The notes beneath the pieces are model-generated. The model made no database searches. It saw only the letters and a list, made by a program, of their open reading frames with translations, and had not been told where the DNA came from. Source: JBBQKF01 sp038326615 (GTDB lineage: Bacteria; Bacillota; Clostridia; Saccharofermentanales; UBA5734). Taken from it: a DNA stretch of 27,069 nucleotides. Both the position numbers and the translations under genes were made by a program. Below are positions 7,489 through 15,822 of this stretch, one piece after another (position 1 is the first letter of the stretch; each line of letters starts with the position of its first letter). The stretch is taken from the NCBI GenBank assembly GCA_038326615.1, contig JBBQKF010000039.1:1-27069 (forward strand). The letters run 5' to 3'.

Positions 7489-8499
7489 ATGAGTAAAATA
7501 CTTGTGACCGGTGGGGCTGGATATATAGGAAGCCATACATGCGTTGAACTTCTTAATGAAGGAAGAGAAATTGTTGTAATTGATAATTTTTCTAACAGCA
7601 AAATTGAATCAATGAACAGGGTGAAAGAAATTACCGGGAAAGATTTCGAAGTATATAATGGTGATGTTTGCAATAAAAACGACCTGGAAGAAATTTTTAG
7701 TAAACACAAAATTGATGCAGTTATTCATTTTGCAGGACTAAAAGCTGTTGGTGAGTCCGTACGGATTCCGCTTGAATATTATAGGAATAATATTGATAGT
7801 ACATTGGTTCTTTGCTCCGTAATGCAAAAACATAATATAAAAAAATTGGTTTTTAGCTCATCAGCTACAGTTTATGGTGTTCCGCAGTCTGTCCCAATTA
7901 AGGAAGACGCACCCCTTTGGTGCACAAATCCATACGGATGGACCAAAAGAATTATAGAACAGATTCTTTTAGACCTTTATATTTCAAATAATACATGGTC
8001 AATCGTGCTTCTTCGATATTTCAATCCAATCGGAGCTCACGAATCAGGTATTATTGGAGAAGATCCAAATGGTATACCAAACAATCTCTTGCCATTTATA
8101 TCTCAGGTTGCAATCGGCAGAAGAGAAAAGCTCCAGATTTTTGGAGATGATTATAACACAGTTGATGGAACTGGTGTAAGGGATTATATACATGTAGTTG
8201 ATCTCGCGAAAGGTCATTGCAGAGCTATTGAATATACCGAGAAGACAACCGGAGTGGAGGCAGTAAACCTTGGAACAGGTATTGGATATAGCGTTTTACA
8301 GATTGTAGCGGCATTCGAAAGAGCCAGCAACCGTAAAATACCATATGAGATAGTAGCTAGAAGACCTGGTGATATTGCAAATTGCTTTGCAGACCCTTCA
8401 AAAGCAAAAAAAATGCTCGGCTGGGAAGCTGATAAAACCATTGATCAGATGTGTACGGACGCATGGAGATGGCAATCCAAAAATCCGATGGGATATTAA
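7489..8499 (+). CDS. galE: UDP-glucose 4-epimerase
   Basis: GalE interconverts UDP-glucose and UDP-galactose (some members also the N-acetyl forms), with a tightly bound NAD. The 336-aa protein is of normal length and carries the NAD-binding TGGAGYIGS (residues 7-15), the SSSATVYG strand with the catalytic Ser/Thr, the YGWTK catalytic Tyr-x3-Lys, LRYFNPIGAH, and RDYIHVVDLA. The ATG lies 10 bases after GGAGG (7474-7478). It sits in a run of glycan genes and would supply UDP-galactose for surface polymer synthesis, but it could equally serve galactose metabolism; there is no galK or galT here. Confidence 0.95.
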   Translation: MSKILVTGGAGYIGSHTCVELLNEGREIVVIDNFSNSKIESMNRVKEITGKDFEVYNGDVCNKNDLEEIFSKHKIDAVIHFAGLKAVGESVRIPLEYYRNNIDSTLVLCSVMQKHNIKKLVFSSSATVYGVPQSVPIKEDAPLWCTNPYGWTKRIIEQILLDLYISNNTWSIVLLRYFNPIGAHESGIIGEDPNGIPNNLLPFISQVAIGRREKLQIFGDDYNTVDGTGVRDYIHVVDLAKGHCRAIEYTEKTTGVEAVNLGTGIGYSVLQIVAAFERASNRKIPYEIVARRPGDIANCFADPSKAKKMLGWEADKTIDQMCTDAWRWQSKNPMGY

Positions 8500-8531
8500 A
8501 AATACGTGGACTTAAACCAAATAACGGATAT

Positions 8532-8585
8532 AAAAAAGAAACTATTTGCATATTTGTGAAAATTTGCAGGTGGTTCTTTTTTAAT
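8532..8585 (+). terminator. Possible weak terminator after galE
   Basis: AAAAAAGAA (8532-8540) can pair with TTCTTTTTT (8574-8582), enclosing an inner near-inverted repeat GCATATTT/AAATTTGC. The T-rich right arm could act as the U-tract. The stem is AT-rich, so efficiency would be low. Confidence 0.35.
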
Positions 8586-8732
8586 TTAAGTTAATCTTGA
8601 AATAAGCACAAAATGTGTTTAAAATATTAATTTATGATTACAATCTATTCAAAATTTATCAAAATAGAGAAAAATCTTTTAAAATAGTGTATTATATGTT
8701 AGATTAATCAGAATTTGAAAGGAATTATCCCA

Positions 8733-10172
8733 ATGAAGGATCAAGGTTCAAAAAAATCTTCTTACAATCCAGCGAACGCAAACGGATCAATGAACAGTAA
8801 AAATATTAATGTATCAAGAGTAAATCCATCTGATAGGAGAAGTCCTGCTATAAAAAGAGCAGGTACCCAGAACTTCCCAATTCAGGGCTTTACAGAGCGT
8901 ACGGCACAAAATAAGACACAAAATGGAAACAAAAAAAGAAAAAAGAAAAGATTGACAAACAAACAATTGATTTCAAGAATTGGTATTGGATTTTTATCTG
9001 CGATTTTAATTGTAGCTGTTGGTCTCACACTTTTATACAATTATTTATTTTCAGGAATGAAAATTGATAAGCCATCCGAAATATATCCAACAGAGGCTTT
9101 GACAAACCAACCACCTGTAAATAAAGACATAACAAACATTTTATTATTGGGTGTTGATGCAAGAAATCCTGATAACGAAAATGGACTTTCAGACTCAATC
9201 ATAATACTCACAATTGATGGTGTTAAAGGTGTAATCAAGATGACATCAATCATGCGGGACAGTTTTGTGTATATCCCTGGCCGTAAAAACCCTGAGAAAA
9301 TAAATGCTGCAAATAATTTTGGGGGACCAGAGCTAGCCATGAAAACCATTAACAATACACTTAGACTTAATATAAAGAAATATATGGTAGTTAACTTTCA
9401 TAGCATGGCTGAAATAATTGATCTTGCAGGTGGTGTAACAGTTGAAGTAACAAATAAAGAAAAAGATCACATAAATAAATTGCTTAAGGAAGACTATTAT
9501 TCTTTAGCAACTCCTCTTCTTTTAAGAAGCTCAGGAACACTTAAACTTAACGGGAAACAAGCAGTTGAATATGCTAGAATAAGAAAAATTGACAGTGATT
9601 CAGAAAGAACCAGAAGACAAAGAACTGTTTTATCTGCAATGTTTAAAAGCTTTAAAGACGTAAATCCAATAAGTAAAGCTCAGATGATTCAAAAAGGACT
9701 ATCACTTATTAAAACAAATATGAAACCTAATGAAATAACTCAATTAGGTCTTGATATTTTGCCTAAGATGTCTACCGAAATTGAACAACTTCGTCTACCA
9801 ATCGAAGGATATTACAAGGTGAATAGTGTTGGTGTTTGGTTTATGAATTGTGATTATAATGGAATGATACCTAAAGTATATGAATTTATTTATGGCAAAA
9901 CTCAACCATTTGACTTGGTTCCAACAATCCCTTTTGTAACACATATTGCTAAACCAACTGCTTTAGCAAATTCAAATGACCCTGAAGATCCAATTCCAAC
10001 TGAAATTCCTACTATTACAGAAATGATAAGCAGTTCTTCTTCTTCAGACTCTTCGACTTATTCGAGCTCATCTTCTGATAGTAATAGTTCATCGGCCTCA
10101 AATTCATCAACCTCCTCGGCATCAAATTCTCAAATTCCGACTTTACCACAATCCAACCAAACTTCACAATAA
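8733..10172 (+). CDS. LytR-CpsA-Psr (LCP) family cell-wall glycopolymer ligase
   Basis: LCP enzymes move undecaprenyl-linked polymers (teichoic acids, capsule) onto peptidoglycan outside the cell. After about 75 basic, polar cytoplasmic residues comes one membrane segment (about 84-107), then the LCP domain: NILLLGVDARN, LSDSIIILTID, KMTSIMRDSFV with the lipid-phosphate-binding Arg, KINAANNFGG, VNFHSMAEIIDLAGGV, and QAVEYARIRKIDSDSERTRRQR, all family hallmarks. The C-terminus (about 431-479) is a Ser-rich, probably disordered tail. ATG 8733 is preferred because AAAGGA (8718-8723) lies 9 bases upstream; an alternative TTG at 8715 overlaps that site. The context of glycosyltransferase, GalE and surface hydrolases fits attachment of a secondary wall polymer. 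Confidence 0.93.
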   Translation: MKDQGSKKSSYNPANANGSMNSKNINVSRVNPSDRRSPAIKRAGTQNFPIQGFTERTAQNKTQNGNKKRKKKRLTNKQLISRIGIGFLSAILIVAVGLTLLYNYLFSGMKIDKPSEIYPTEALTNQPPVNKDITNILLLGVDARNPDNENGLSDSIIILTIDGVKGVIKMTSIMRDSFVYIPGRKNPEKINAANNFGGPELAMKTINNTLRLNIKKYMVVNFHSMAEIIDLAGGVTVEVTNKEKDHINKLLKEDYYSLATPLLLRSSGTLKLNGKQAVEYARIRKIDSDSERTRRQRTVLSAMFKSFKDVNPISKAQMIQKGLSLIKTNMKPNEITQLGLDILPKMSTEIEQLRLPIEGYYKVNSVGVWFMNCDYNGMIPKVYEFIYGKTQPFDLVPTIPFVTHIAKPTALANSNDPEDPIPTEIPTITEMISSSSSSDSSTYSSSSSDSNSSSASNSSTSSASNSQIPTLPQSNQTSQ

Positions 10173-10233
10173 TCGTGAAAAATTCATAAGATTTCGTGAA
10201 AAAAATGTTTAAATATCGAAATCCTTTATAAAT

Positions 10234-10259
10234 AATCAAAAATGTCTGAATTTTTGATT
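10234..10259 (+). terminator. Perfect 10-bp AT-rich hairpin after the LCP gene
   Basis: AATCAAAAAT (10234-10243) and ATTTTTGATT (10250-10259) are exact inverted repeats with a 6-base loop, 62 bases after the LCP stop. The hairpin has its T-run within the right arm but none after it, so it may be a weak terminator or a processing site. Confidence 0.4.
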
Positions 10260-10321
10260 GAAGAGGATTTAGGCATTTAGCATAACATTGCTGTGCAATT
10301 ACACTAATTTTACGAAAATAG

Positions 10322-10350
10322 TTGAATTAGTCTTTCAAAATGAGTAAACT
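10322..10350 (+). promoter_or_regulatory. Weak candidate promoter for the cvpA-like gene
   Basis: TTGAAT (10322-10327), 17 bp, TAAACT (10345-10350). It is followed by a strong ribosome-binding-like AAGGAG (10385-10390) before an ATG at 10394 that reads only two codons (ATG ATT TAG), in frame with the cvpA-like gene. Confidence 0.25.
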
Positions 10351-10429
10351 GAATTTTCAATCTTGCTACAGCACGATTACGAGAAAGGAGAGTATGATTT
10401 AGCTGTCAACTATATCATACAAGGAAATT

Positions 10430-11086
10430 ATGAATCTAGCTGATCTGGGTTTGTTTGTTTTCATTATTGCAATGCTTTTATTTGGTATAAAAAAGGGATT
10501 TGTCAAAATGGTTATTGACCTATTATCTAATATTCTTTCATTTATTTTTGCTGTTTTCTTTGCTCGCACAATAGCTACGGCAGTCCAGGACTTTTCAATA
10601 TTTGACGGCATGAAGAAATGTATACAGGAGTTTTTCACTCATAATGCTGATCTAGCATCTAAAAATGTAACACAGACAATAAATGGATTGGCACTACCAG
10701 ACTTTATTAAAAGATATGTTCTTAAGGATTTTCCAAACCCTTCGCAAACAATAAACTCTGGCGCAACCATCTTAGCTGAAAGAGTTTTTCATCTTATGTT
10801 GCTTGCAATAGTATGTATTGCACTAATTATAATAATCAGAGTTGGCTTTTATTTTATTGACGTAGCAATCGAAAAATTCCTAGAAAAAATTGAGATTCTT
10901 TCTATGGTCAATAAATTTTTAGGAGGAATCCTTGGAGTAGCTAATGGATTGCTAATTGTCTATATTGCTCTTGCAATTATTGCATTACTTGCATCTCGTA
11001 TGCCTGATATTACTTCCTCTGTAGTAACATCATCCGTTCTTAGCAAACTATATAATAATAATTTGTTATTAATGATACTTACGTAA
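10430..11086 (+). CDS. CvpA family membrane protein
   Basis: A 218-aa protein with four hydrophobic segments (about residues 5-22, 27-47, 120-142 and 160-190). Its N-terminus, MNLADLGLFVFIIAMLLFGIKKGF, is typical of the CvpA/YshB family (PF02674), where a short helix is followed by a G-(x)-KKG turn. CvpA was first tied to colicin V production in E. coli; its role in Firmicutes is poorly defined, with links to envelope stress and membrane integrity. The start at 10430 fits the family N-terminus and follows AAGGA (10421-10425) with short spacing. Its last codons lie in the first unit of a 29-bp tandem repeat. Confidence 0.8.
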   Translation: MNLADLGLFVFIIAMLLFGIKKGFVKMVIDLLSNILSFIFAVFFARTIATAVQDFSIFDGMKKCIQEFFTHNADLASKNVTQTINGLALPDFIKRYVLKDFPNPSQTINSGATILAERVFHLMLLAIVCIALIIIIRVGFYFIDVAIEKFLEKIEILSMVNKFLGGILGVANGLLIVYIALAIIALLASRMPDITSSVVTSSVLSKLYNNNLLLMILT

Positions 11087-11156
11087 ATTATCTTAATTTA
11101 ATGACACTTGCAAGAATTATTTTATTCTAATGACACTTATCTGAATTAATGAATAT
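11070..11156 (+). repeat. Three tandem 29-bp units across the cvpA-like stop codon
   Basis: TAATGATACTT (11070), TAATGACACTT (11099) and TAATGACACTT (11128) recur at exactly 29-bp intervals, each followed four bases later by (G/A)AATTA. The first unit contains the end of the cvpA-like reading frame; the others lie upstream of the groES promoter. The units have diverged outside this core. Confidence 0.8.
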
Positions 11157-11220
11157 TGAAAATAAATACGCTTATAATTAGATATTCATAAATTTTTAAT
11201 AATTAAAACATAATTTATAC

Positions 11221-11249
11221 TTGACACATAGGATTAATAATACTATATT
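11221..11249 (+). promoter_or_regulatory. Sigma-A promoter of groESL
   Basis: A perfect TTGACA (11221-11226), a 17-bp spacer and TATATT (11244-11249, one base off TATAAT). The predicted transcript start, about 11256, falls at the edge of the CIRCE operator. This is the best promoter in the window. Confidence 0.88.
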
Positions 11250-11257
11250 ATTCATTG

Positions 11258-11284
11258 TTAGCACTCTTAATACATGAGTGCTAA
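11258..11284 (+). promoter_or_regulatory. CIRCE operator (HrcA binding site)
   Basis: TTAGCACTC (11258-11266), nine bases, then GAGTGCTAA (11276-11284): an exact match to the CIRCE consensus. It overlaps the predicted groESL transcript start, so HrcA bound here should block transcription until heat shock or chaperone titration releases it. hrcA itself is not in the window. Confidence 0.97.
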
Positions 11285-11326
11285 TTTTTAGAAAAAAAAC
11301 ATCGGAATATAAGGAGGAAACAAAAA

Positions 11327-11611
11327 ATGAAAATCAAACCTTTAGGGGACAGAGTTGTAATTAAAATGGCTGAAGGCGAAGAAACCACAAAAAGTGGGAT
11401 TCTACTTCCAGGCGCAGCTAAAGAAAAACCACAGATTGCAGAAGTTATTTCTGTTGGACCAGGTGGAAATATCGATGGTAAGGAAGTTACTATGTATTTA
11501 AAAGCAGGAGATAAAGTTCTTTTGAACAAATACGCAGGAACAGAAATTAAAGTTGATGGTGTAGAGTATACTATTTTAAGACAAAATGACATACTTGCTA
11601 TTGTAGAGTAA
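11327..11611 (+). CDS. groES: Co-chaperonin GroES
   Basis: The 94-aa Hsp10 caps the GroEL folding chamber. It is full length and shows the family landmarks: N-terminal KIKPLGDRVVIK, the mobile loop (EEETTKSGILLP-like, here GEETTKSGILLPG) that binds GroEL, AKEKPQIAEVISVGPG, and the C-terminal EYTILRQNDILAIVE. AAGGAGG (11311-11317) lies 9 bases before the ATG. It is the first gene of a heat-shock operon controlled by the CIRCE site, with groEL 31 bases downstream. The complex acts in the cytoplasm. Confidence 0.98.
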   Translation: MKIKPLGDRVVIKMAEGEETTKSGILLPGAAKEKPQIAEVISVGPGGNIDGKEVTMYLKAGDKVLLNKYAGTEIKVDGVEYTILRQNDILAIVE

Positions 11612-11642
11612 TAATTTTAATAAATATAAGGAGGATAAAAAT

Positions 11643-13268
11643 ATGGCTAAAGAATTGAAATATGGCGAAGATGCTAGACGCAGCCTTGAAAGAGGTGTTA
11701 ACCACCTTGCGGATACAGTTAAAATAACATTAGGACCTAAAGGACGTAACGTTGTACTTGATAAGAAATTTGGGTCACCAGTTATTACAAATGACGGTGT
11801 TACAATTGCTAAAGAAATAGAGCTATCGGATCGTTTTGAAAACATGGGTGCTCAATTAGTTAAAGAAGTTGCAACAAAAACAAATGATGTAGCAGGAGAC
11901 GGAACAACAACTGCGACCCTTCTTGCACAGGCTATTATTCGTGAAGGAATGAAGAATATTGCTGCAGGAGCAAACCCTATGATTCTGCGAAAAGGAATCA
12001 CAATGGCAGTCGAGGTTGCTGTTGAGGAGATTAAGAAAAACTCAAAACCAATCAATGGCAAGAAAGACATTTCTCGTGTAGCAACAATTTCTGCTGACGA
12101 CGATAAAGTTGGAGATCTTATTGCGGACGCTATGGAAAAAGTTACTAAAGATGGCGTTATTACCGTTGAAGAGTCAAAAACAATGGGAACAGAATTGGAT
12201 GTTGTTGAAGGCATGCAGTTTGATCGTGGGTATGTGTCAGCGTACATGGTAACTGACACTGAGAAGATGGAAGCAGTACTTGACGATCCTTATATTTTAA
12301 TCACAGACAAGAAAATTACAAGCATTCAAGAAATTCTTCCTGTTCTTGAAAAAATCGTTCAGGCAGGTAAAAAACTAGTAATAATCGCAGAAGATCTTGA
12401 AGGCGAAGCTCTTGCAACTCTAGTTGTTAATAAATTGCGTGGAACATTCACATGCGTAGCTGTTAAGGCTCCAGGGTTTGGGGACAGAAGAAAAGCTATG
12501 TTACAGGATATCGCAATTCTTACTGGTGGGCAGGTTATTACTGAGGAATTAGGACTTGACCTTAAAGAAACAACGATCGAACAGCTCGGTCGTGCACATC
12601 AGGTTAAAATCCAAAAAGAAAACACTATCATTGTTGACGGTGCAGGTAAAGAAAGTGATATTAAAGCGCGCGTTGCTTCAATCCGTTCACAAATCGAAGA
12701 AACAACATCTGAATTTGATAAAGAAAAACTGATGGAAAGACTTGCAAAGTTATCCGGTGGGGTTGCTGTTATCAGAGTTGGAGCTGCTACAGAAACAGAA
12801 ATGAAAGAGAAAAAACATCGTATTGAAGACGCACTTGCAGCAACTCGAGCAGCGGTTGAAGAAGGTATTGTTGCAGGCGGTGGTACAGCATATATTAATG
12901 CATTAGAAAGTGTTTCAAAATTGCTTGAAACAACAACCGGTGATACTAAAACAGGTGTGAGAATTGTTCTTAAAGCACTTGAAGAGCCAGTACGTCAGAT
13001 TGCAACAAATGCAGGCCTTGATGGAAGTGTAATATGCGAAAAAGTTAAGCATAGCAAAATAGGCATTGGTTTTGACGCACTTAATGAAGTTTATGTTGAT
13101 ATGATAAAAGTTGGTATTGTTGATCCTGCAAAAGTTACAAGATCAGCTCTCCAAAATGCTGCATCAGCAGCTGCAATGCTTCTTACAACTGAAGCTGTTG
13201 TAGCAGATATTCCACAGGCTGAACCTCCAATGCCAGCTGGTAACCCTGGAATGGGCGGAATGTATTAA
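11643..13268 (+). CDS. groEL: Chaperonin GroEL (Hsp60)
   Basis: The 541-aa ATP-driven chaperonin is of normal length. Visible signatures include the equatorial ATP site LGPKGRNVVLD and DVAGDGTTTATLLAQ, the apical-domain stretch GYVSAYMVTD, KAPGFGDRRKAMLQDIA, the conserved AAVEEGIVAGGG (HSP60 signature region), and a short Gly-Met tail ending GNPGMGGMY. An AAGGAGG ribosome binding site lies upstream, and groES precedes it by 31 bases with no terminator between, so both come from the CIRCE promoter. A strong terminator follows 32 bases after the stop, ending the operon. Confidence 0.99.
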   Translation: MAKELKYGEDARRSLERGVNHLADTVKITLGPKGRNVVLDKKFGSPVITNDGVTIAKEIELSDRFENMGAQLVKEVATKTNDVAGDGTTTATLLAQAIIREGMKNIAAGANPMILRKGITMAVEVAVEEIKKNSKPINGKKDISRVATISADDDKVGDLIADAMEKVTKDGVITVEESKTMGTELDVVEGMQFDRGYVSAYMVTDTEKMEAVLDDPYILITDKKITSIQEILPVLEKIVQAGKKLVIIAEDLEGEALATLVVNKLRGTFTCVAVKAPGFGDRRKAMLQDIAILTGGQVITEELGLDLKETTIEQLGRAHQVKIQKENTIIVDGAGKESDIKARVASIRSQIEETTSEFDKEKLMERLAKLSGGVAVIRVGAATETEMKEKKHRIEDALAATRAAVEEGIVAGGGTAYINALESVSKLLETTTGDTKTGVRIVLKALEEPVRQIATNAGLDGSVICEKVKHSKIGIGFDALNEVYVDMIKVGIVDPAKVTRSALQNAASAAAMLLTTEAVVADIPQAEPPMPAGNPGMGGMY

Positions 13269-13300
13269 TTCTGATTTTTGAAGAAAAAATAATTGAAAAG

Positions 13301-13340
13301 AAGAGGACACTAGAAATAGACCGTCCTCTTTTATTCTTTT
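13301..13340 (+). terminator. Rho-independent terminator of groESL
   Basis: AAGAGGAC (13301-13308) pairs exactly with GTCCTCTT (13323-13330) around a 14-base loop, followed by the T-rich tail TTATTCTTTT. This is the clearest intrinsic terminator in the window. Confidence 0.92.
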
Positions 13341-13583
13341 ACGTTTCTTGATGGTTTTTAATAAACTGAAACAAAAATCTGTATTGCATAGAAAGCCTAA
13401 GGGATTATCTTTTGAGCTTATAAGGCATCGGGAATAACTAGAAAATTTATTTTTATTATAAGATTATAATGAATATACTTTGAAATTTATTAAAACTTCA
13501 ATATTTGAAAGCAAATCGGTTTGCATTTATAATAAAACCATTAGTAATATGCAATTTCTGTTATAAATAAAGATAAATTAGGG
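13341..13583. other. Non-coding AT-rich gap
   Basis: The gap from groEL to the next gene totals 401 bases including the terminator. This part holds no convincing gene or RNA. The only local structure I see is the short inverted repeat GCAAA (13511-13515) / TTTGC (13520-13524). Confidence 0.5.
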
Positions 13584-13612
13584 TTGATTTAAAATCATAA
13601 ATAATAGATAAT
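13584..13612 (+). promoter_or_regulatory. Candidate promoter for the DUF6106-like gene
   Basis: TTGATT (13584-13589), 17 bp, GATAAT (13607-13612). The preceding gene ends in a strong terminator, so a promoter is needed in this gap; this is the best match I found. Confidence 0.38.
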
Positions 13613-13669
13613 GAAAGTCGAAGAAAAAAATATATAATTTAGGTCAAATTGATTCAGGAGGATTTGATT

Positions 13670-14209
13670 ATGGATACAACTTTTATGGAAAAAATTGTAA
13701 AAAGGAAAAAGCAGCCAATTGATAATATTAAAATTGCAGGATTAATCCTTGCTGTTTTTCTTATTATTATTCTTAGCCTGAGCATTAAATTTTTAGTGGC
13801 ATTTGCTCCTATTCTGATAATTGGTTCTGCATGGGGAGCATGGTGGCTTATTACAGGAATGAATATGGAATATGAATATAGTGTAACCGAAAATTTCATA
13901 GATATTGATTGCATAATTGCACAAAGAAAAAGATCGAGAGTATTTTCGGGTGATGTAAAGGAGTTTGAAATCTGCGCTAGAGTTAACACAGATTTTTTCC
14001 GTGACTACAATAAGCCTAATCGGAAGGTGCTAAATTTTGCACCAACTGACGATCCTAAGAGAAATTATTTTATTGTATCTAAAAATAATGCAAAAAAGGC
14101 AAAAACAAAAGGCGAAACTGTTCTTGTGATTTTTGAACCGGACGAACGTATGATTCCTAATATTAGGAAGTATAATCCAAGTAAGGTAAAAGTTGATGGG
14201 TTATTTTAA
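13670..14209 (+). CDS. DUF6106-like small membrane protein
   Basis: A 179-aa protein with two adjacent membrane segments (about residues 20-42 and 43-62: IAGLILAVFLIIILSLSIKF, then APILIIGSAWGAWWLI), then a soluble domain containing YEYSVTENFIDIDCIIAQRKR and KEFEICARVN. From memory this pattern is that of the clostridial DUF6106 family, which looks like a PH-type domain on a membrane hairpin; the function is unknown. The start is ATG 13670, 8 bases after a perfect AGGAGG (13656-13661); an upstream in-frame TTG (13649) is not supported. It is probably monocistronic, given a terminator before it and a hairpin directly after its stop. Confidence 0.72.
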   Translation: MDTTFMEKIVKRKKQPIDNIKIAGLILAVFLIIILSLSIKFLVAFAPILIIGSAWGAWWLITGMNMEYEYSVTENFIDIDCIIAQRKRSRVFSGDVKEFEICARVNTDFFRDYNKPNRKVLNFAPTDDPKRNYFIVSKNNAKKAKTKGETVLVIFEPDERMIPNIRKYNPSKVKVDGLF

Positions 14210-14240
14210 ATACTAAAATAAAATCTTACTTAGTATTTTG
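14208..14240 (+). terminator. Possible terminator overlapping the DUF6106-like stop
   Basis: AAATACTAA (14208-14216) and TTAGTATTT (14230-14238) are exact 9-bp inverted repeats with a 13-base loop. The left arm starts within the stop codon and the right arm ends in a short T-run. The stem is AT-rich, so it is at most a weak terminator. Confidence 0.42.
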
Positions 14241-14309
14241 TAGATTATATGTAGATAAGGGTTGGATGTTATCTTTAAAATAATAACTTTGTTTGAGGAG
14301 ATTTAAATA

Positions 14310-15740
14310 ATGGAAAGAAAGATTTTATTGGGATTTGATTATGGCGCTTCGAGTGGAAGAGCTATGGTTGCTGTTTGGGAGGATAATAAGCTTGTCCTTG
14401 ATGAAGTTCATCGTTTTGCAAATGAACCTGTTATGACTACATCATATTTTTACTGGGATACACTAAGACTTTTTCATGAACTAAAAGAAGGTATCCGAAA
14501 AGCAAAACAAAAGTATGGCAAAATCGATAGCATAGGAATTGACACATGGGGAGTTGATTATGCATTAATTGCAAATGATGGATATCTTCTTACAAACCCA
14601 ATACATTACAGAGATGACAGAACGAACGATTCTATTCCAGCAGTTCATAAAATCATATCATTTGAAGATCTTTATTCAAAAACAGGATTAGCTGAGCAGA
14701 CTTTTAACACAATTTATCAGCTTTATGCAGAAAAACAAAAACGTCCCGATCTTTTTTCGTTGACTGATAAAGTTCTTTATACACCTGATTTTTTTGCATA
14801 CCTTTTAACAGGGAAAATGGTAAATGAATTCACAATTGCTAGCACTGGTGGTCTGGTAAACGCTAAAACAAGGGACTATGATGAGGAGATACTTTCAAAA
14901 TGCGGATTTTCAAGAGATTTGTTCCCCAAAATAGTGTTTCCTGGCGAAAAGATAGGTATGCTAAGTGACTTTGTTGCAAGAGAACTTGAGGTTGACCCAA
15001 TGCCAGTTATTGCAGTGTGCACTCATGATACAGCCTCGGCATCTGTTGCTGTTCCAATGGCTCCAAATAAAAGATGTGCATTCCTTAGTTGCGGCACATG
15101 GTCTCTTCTCGGAGTTGAAATTAGCGATGCCATATGTACAAAGGTTGCTTTAGATGAAGGATTTACAAATGAAGGAAGTGCTTTTGGGAAGACAATTTTC
15201 CTTAAAAATATTAATGGGTTGTGGCTAATGCAAAATCTAAAGAAAAATTGGGCTGAACGATTTGAGAAATTGAGCTATGACGAAATTGAAAATCAGGCAA
15301 GGATTTCGTATAAAAGTGGTAAGAAGTTTTCAATCAACCCAAATGAGCCGCGTTTTAACAACCCGCTAAAAATGGTTGATGAGATTTCCAACTTTTGTGA
15401 AGAGAATGGTCAAGGAAAACCCGAAGGTATTGGTGACCTTGCTTTAGCAGTTTACAATGGACTTGTAAATGAATATGTCAAGGCTGTCAAAGGACTTGAA
15501 ATTGTTATTAATGAGAAAATTGAACAGCTTAATATGGTTGGTGGTGGTATTCAAGATAAATTTTTATCTGAACTTACTTGTAATGCTCTATCGATACCTG
15601 TTGTTTGTGGTCCGATTGAAGGTTCTATTGCAGGTAATTTCTTGATTCAACTTGTCGGGATCGGGCAAATCGAAACGCTCGAAGAATGCAGACAAATAGT
15701 CCGTAATAGTTTTGAAATTAGAAATCTAAATTCAAATTAG
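14310..15740 (+). CDS. rhaB: Rhamnulokinase
   Basis: A FGGY-family sugar kinase that phosphorylates L-rhamnulose at O1. The 476-aa protein has the N-terminal phosphate-binding GFDYGASSGRAM (residues 7-18) typical of RhaB, IDSIGIDTWGVDYALI, the catalytic-Asp region VCTHDTASASVAVP, CGTWSLLG in the ATP-binding half, and the C-terminal QLNMVGGGIQDKFL with the FGGY-type glycine cluster. GAGGAG (14295-14300) is 9 bases before the ATG. The usual partners (rhamnose isomerase, rhamnulose-1-phosphate aldolase, transporter) are not beside it, so it is an isolated kinase here and may work with genes elsewhere. Related 6-deoxyketose kinases (for example fuculokinase) are less likely given the N-terminal motif. 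Confidence 0.9.
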   Translation: MERKILLGFDYGASSGRAMVAVWEDNKLVLDEVHRFANEPVMTTSYFYWDTLRLFHELKEGIRKAKQKYGKIDSIGIDTWGVDYALIANDGYLLTNPIHYRDDRTNDSIPAVHKIISFEDLYSKTGLAEQTFNTIYQLYAEKQKRPDLFSLTDKVLYTPDFFAYLLTGKMVNEFTIASTGGLVNAKTRDYDEEILSKCGFSRDLFPKIVFPGEKIGMLSDFVARELEVDPMPVIAVCTHDTASASVAVPMAPNKRCAFLSCGTWSLLGVEISDAICTKVALDEGFTNEGSAFGKTIFLKNINGLWLMQNLKKNWAERFEKLSYDEIENQARISYKSGKKFSINPNEPRFNNPLKMVDEISNFCEENGQGKPEGIGDLALAVYNGLVNEYVKAVKGLEIVINEKIEQLNMVGGGIQDKFLSELTCNALSIPVVCGPIEGSIAGNFLIQLVGIGQIETLEECRQIVRNSFEIRNLNSN

Positions 15741-15822
15741 CATCTAATTGCAGCAAATTGGCTATAATCGTGTTGAATTGCAGTAATGATTTAATAACTT
15801 GTTTTTGATTAAAACTAGTAGA

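Noticed and set aside
11852..12259. 135-codon reverse open frame inside groEL
   Set aside because: It is a shadow of the strongly conserved groEL coding sequence and has no ribosome binding site.
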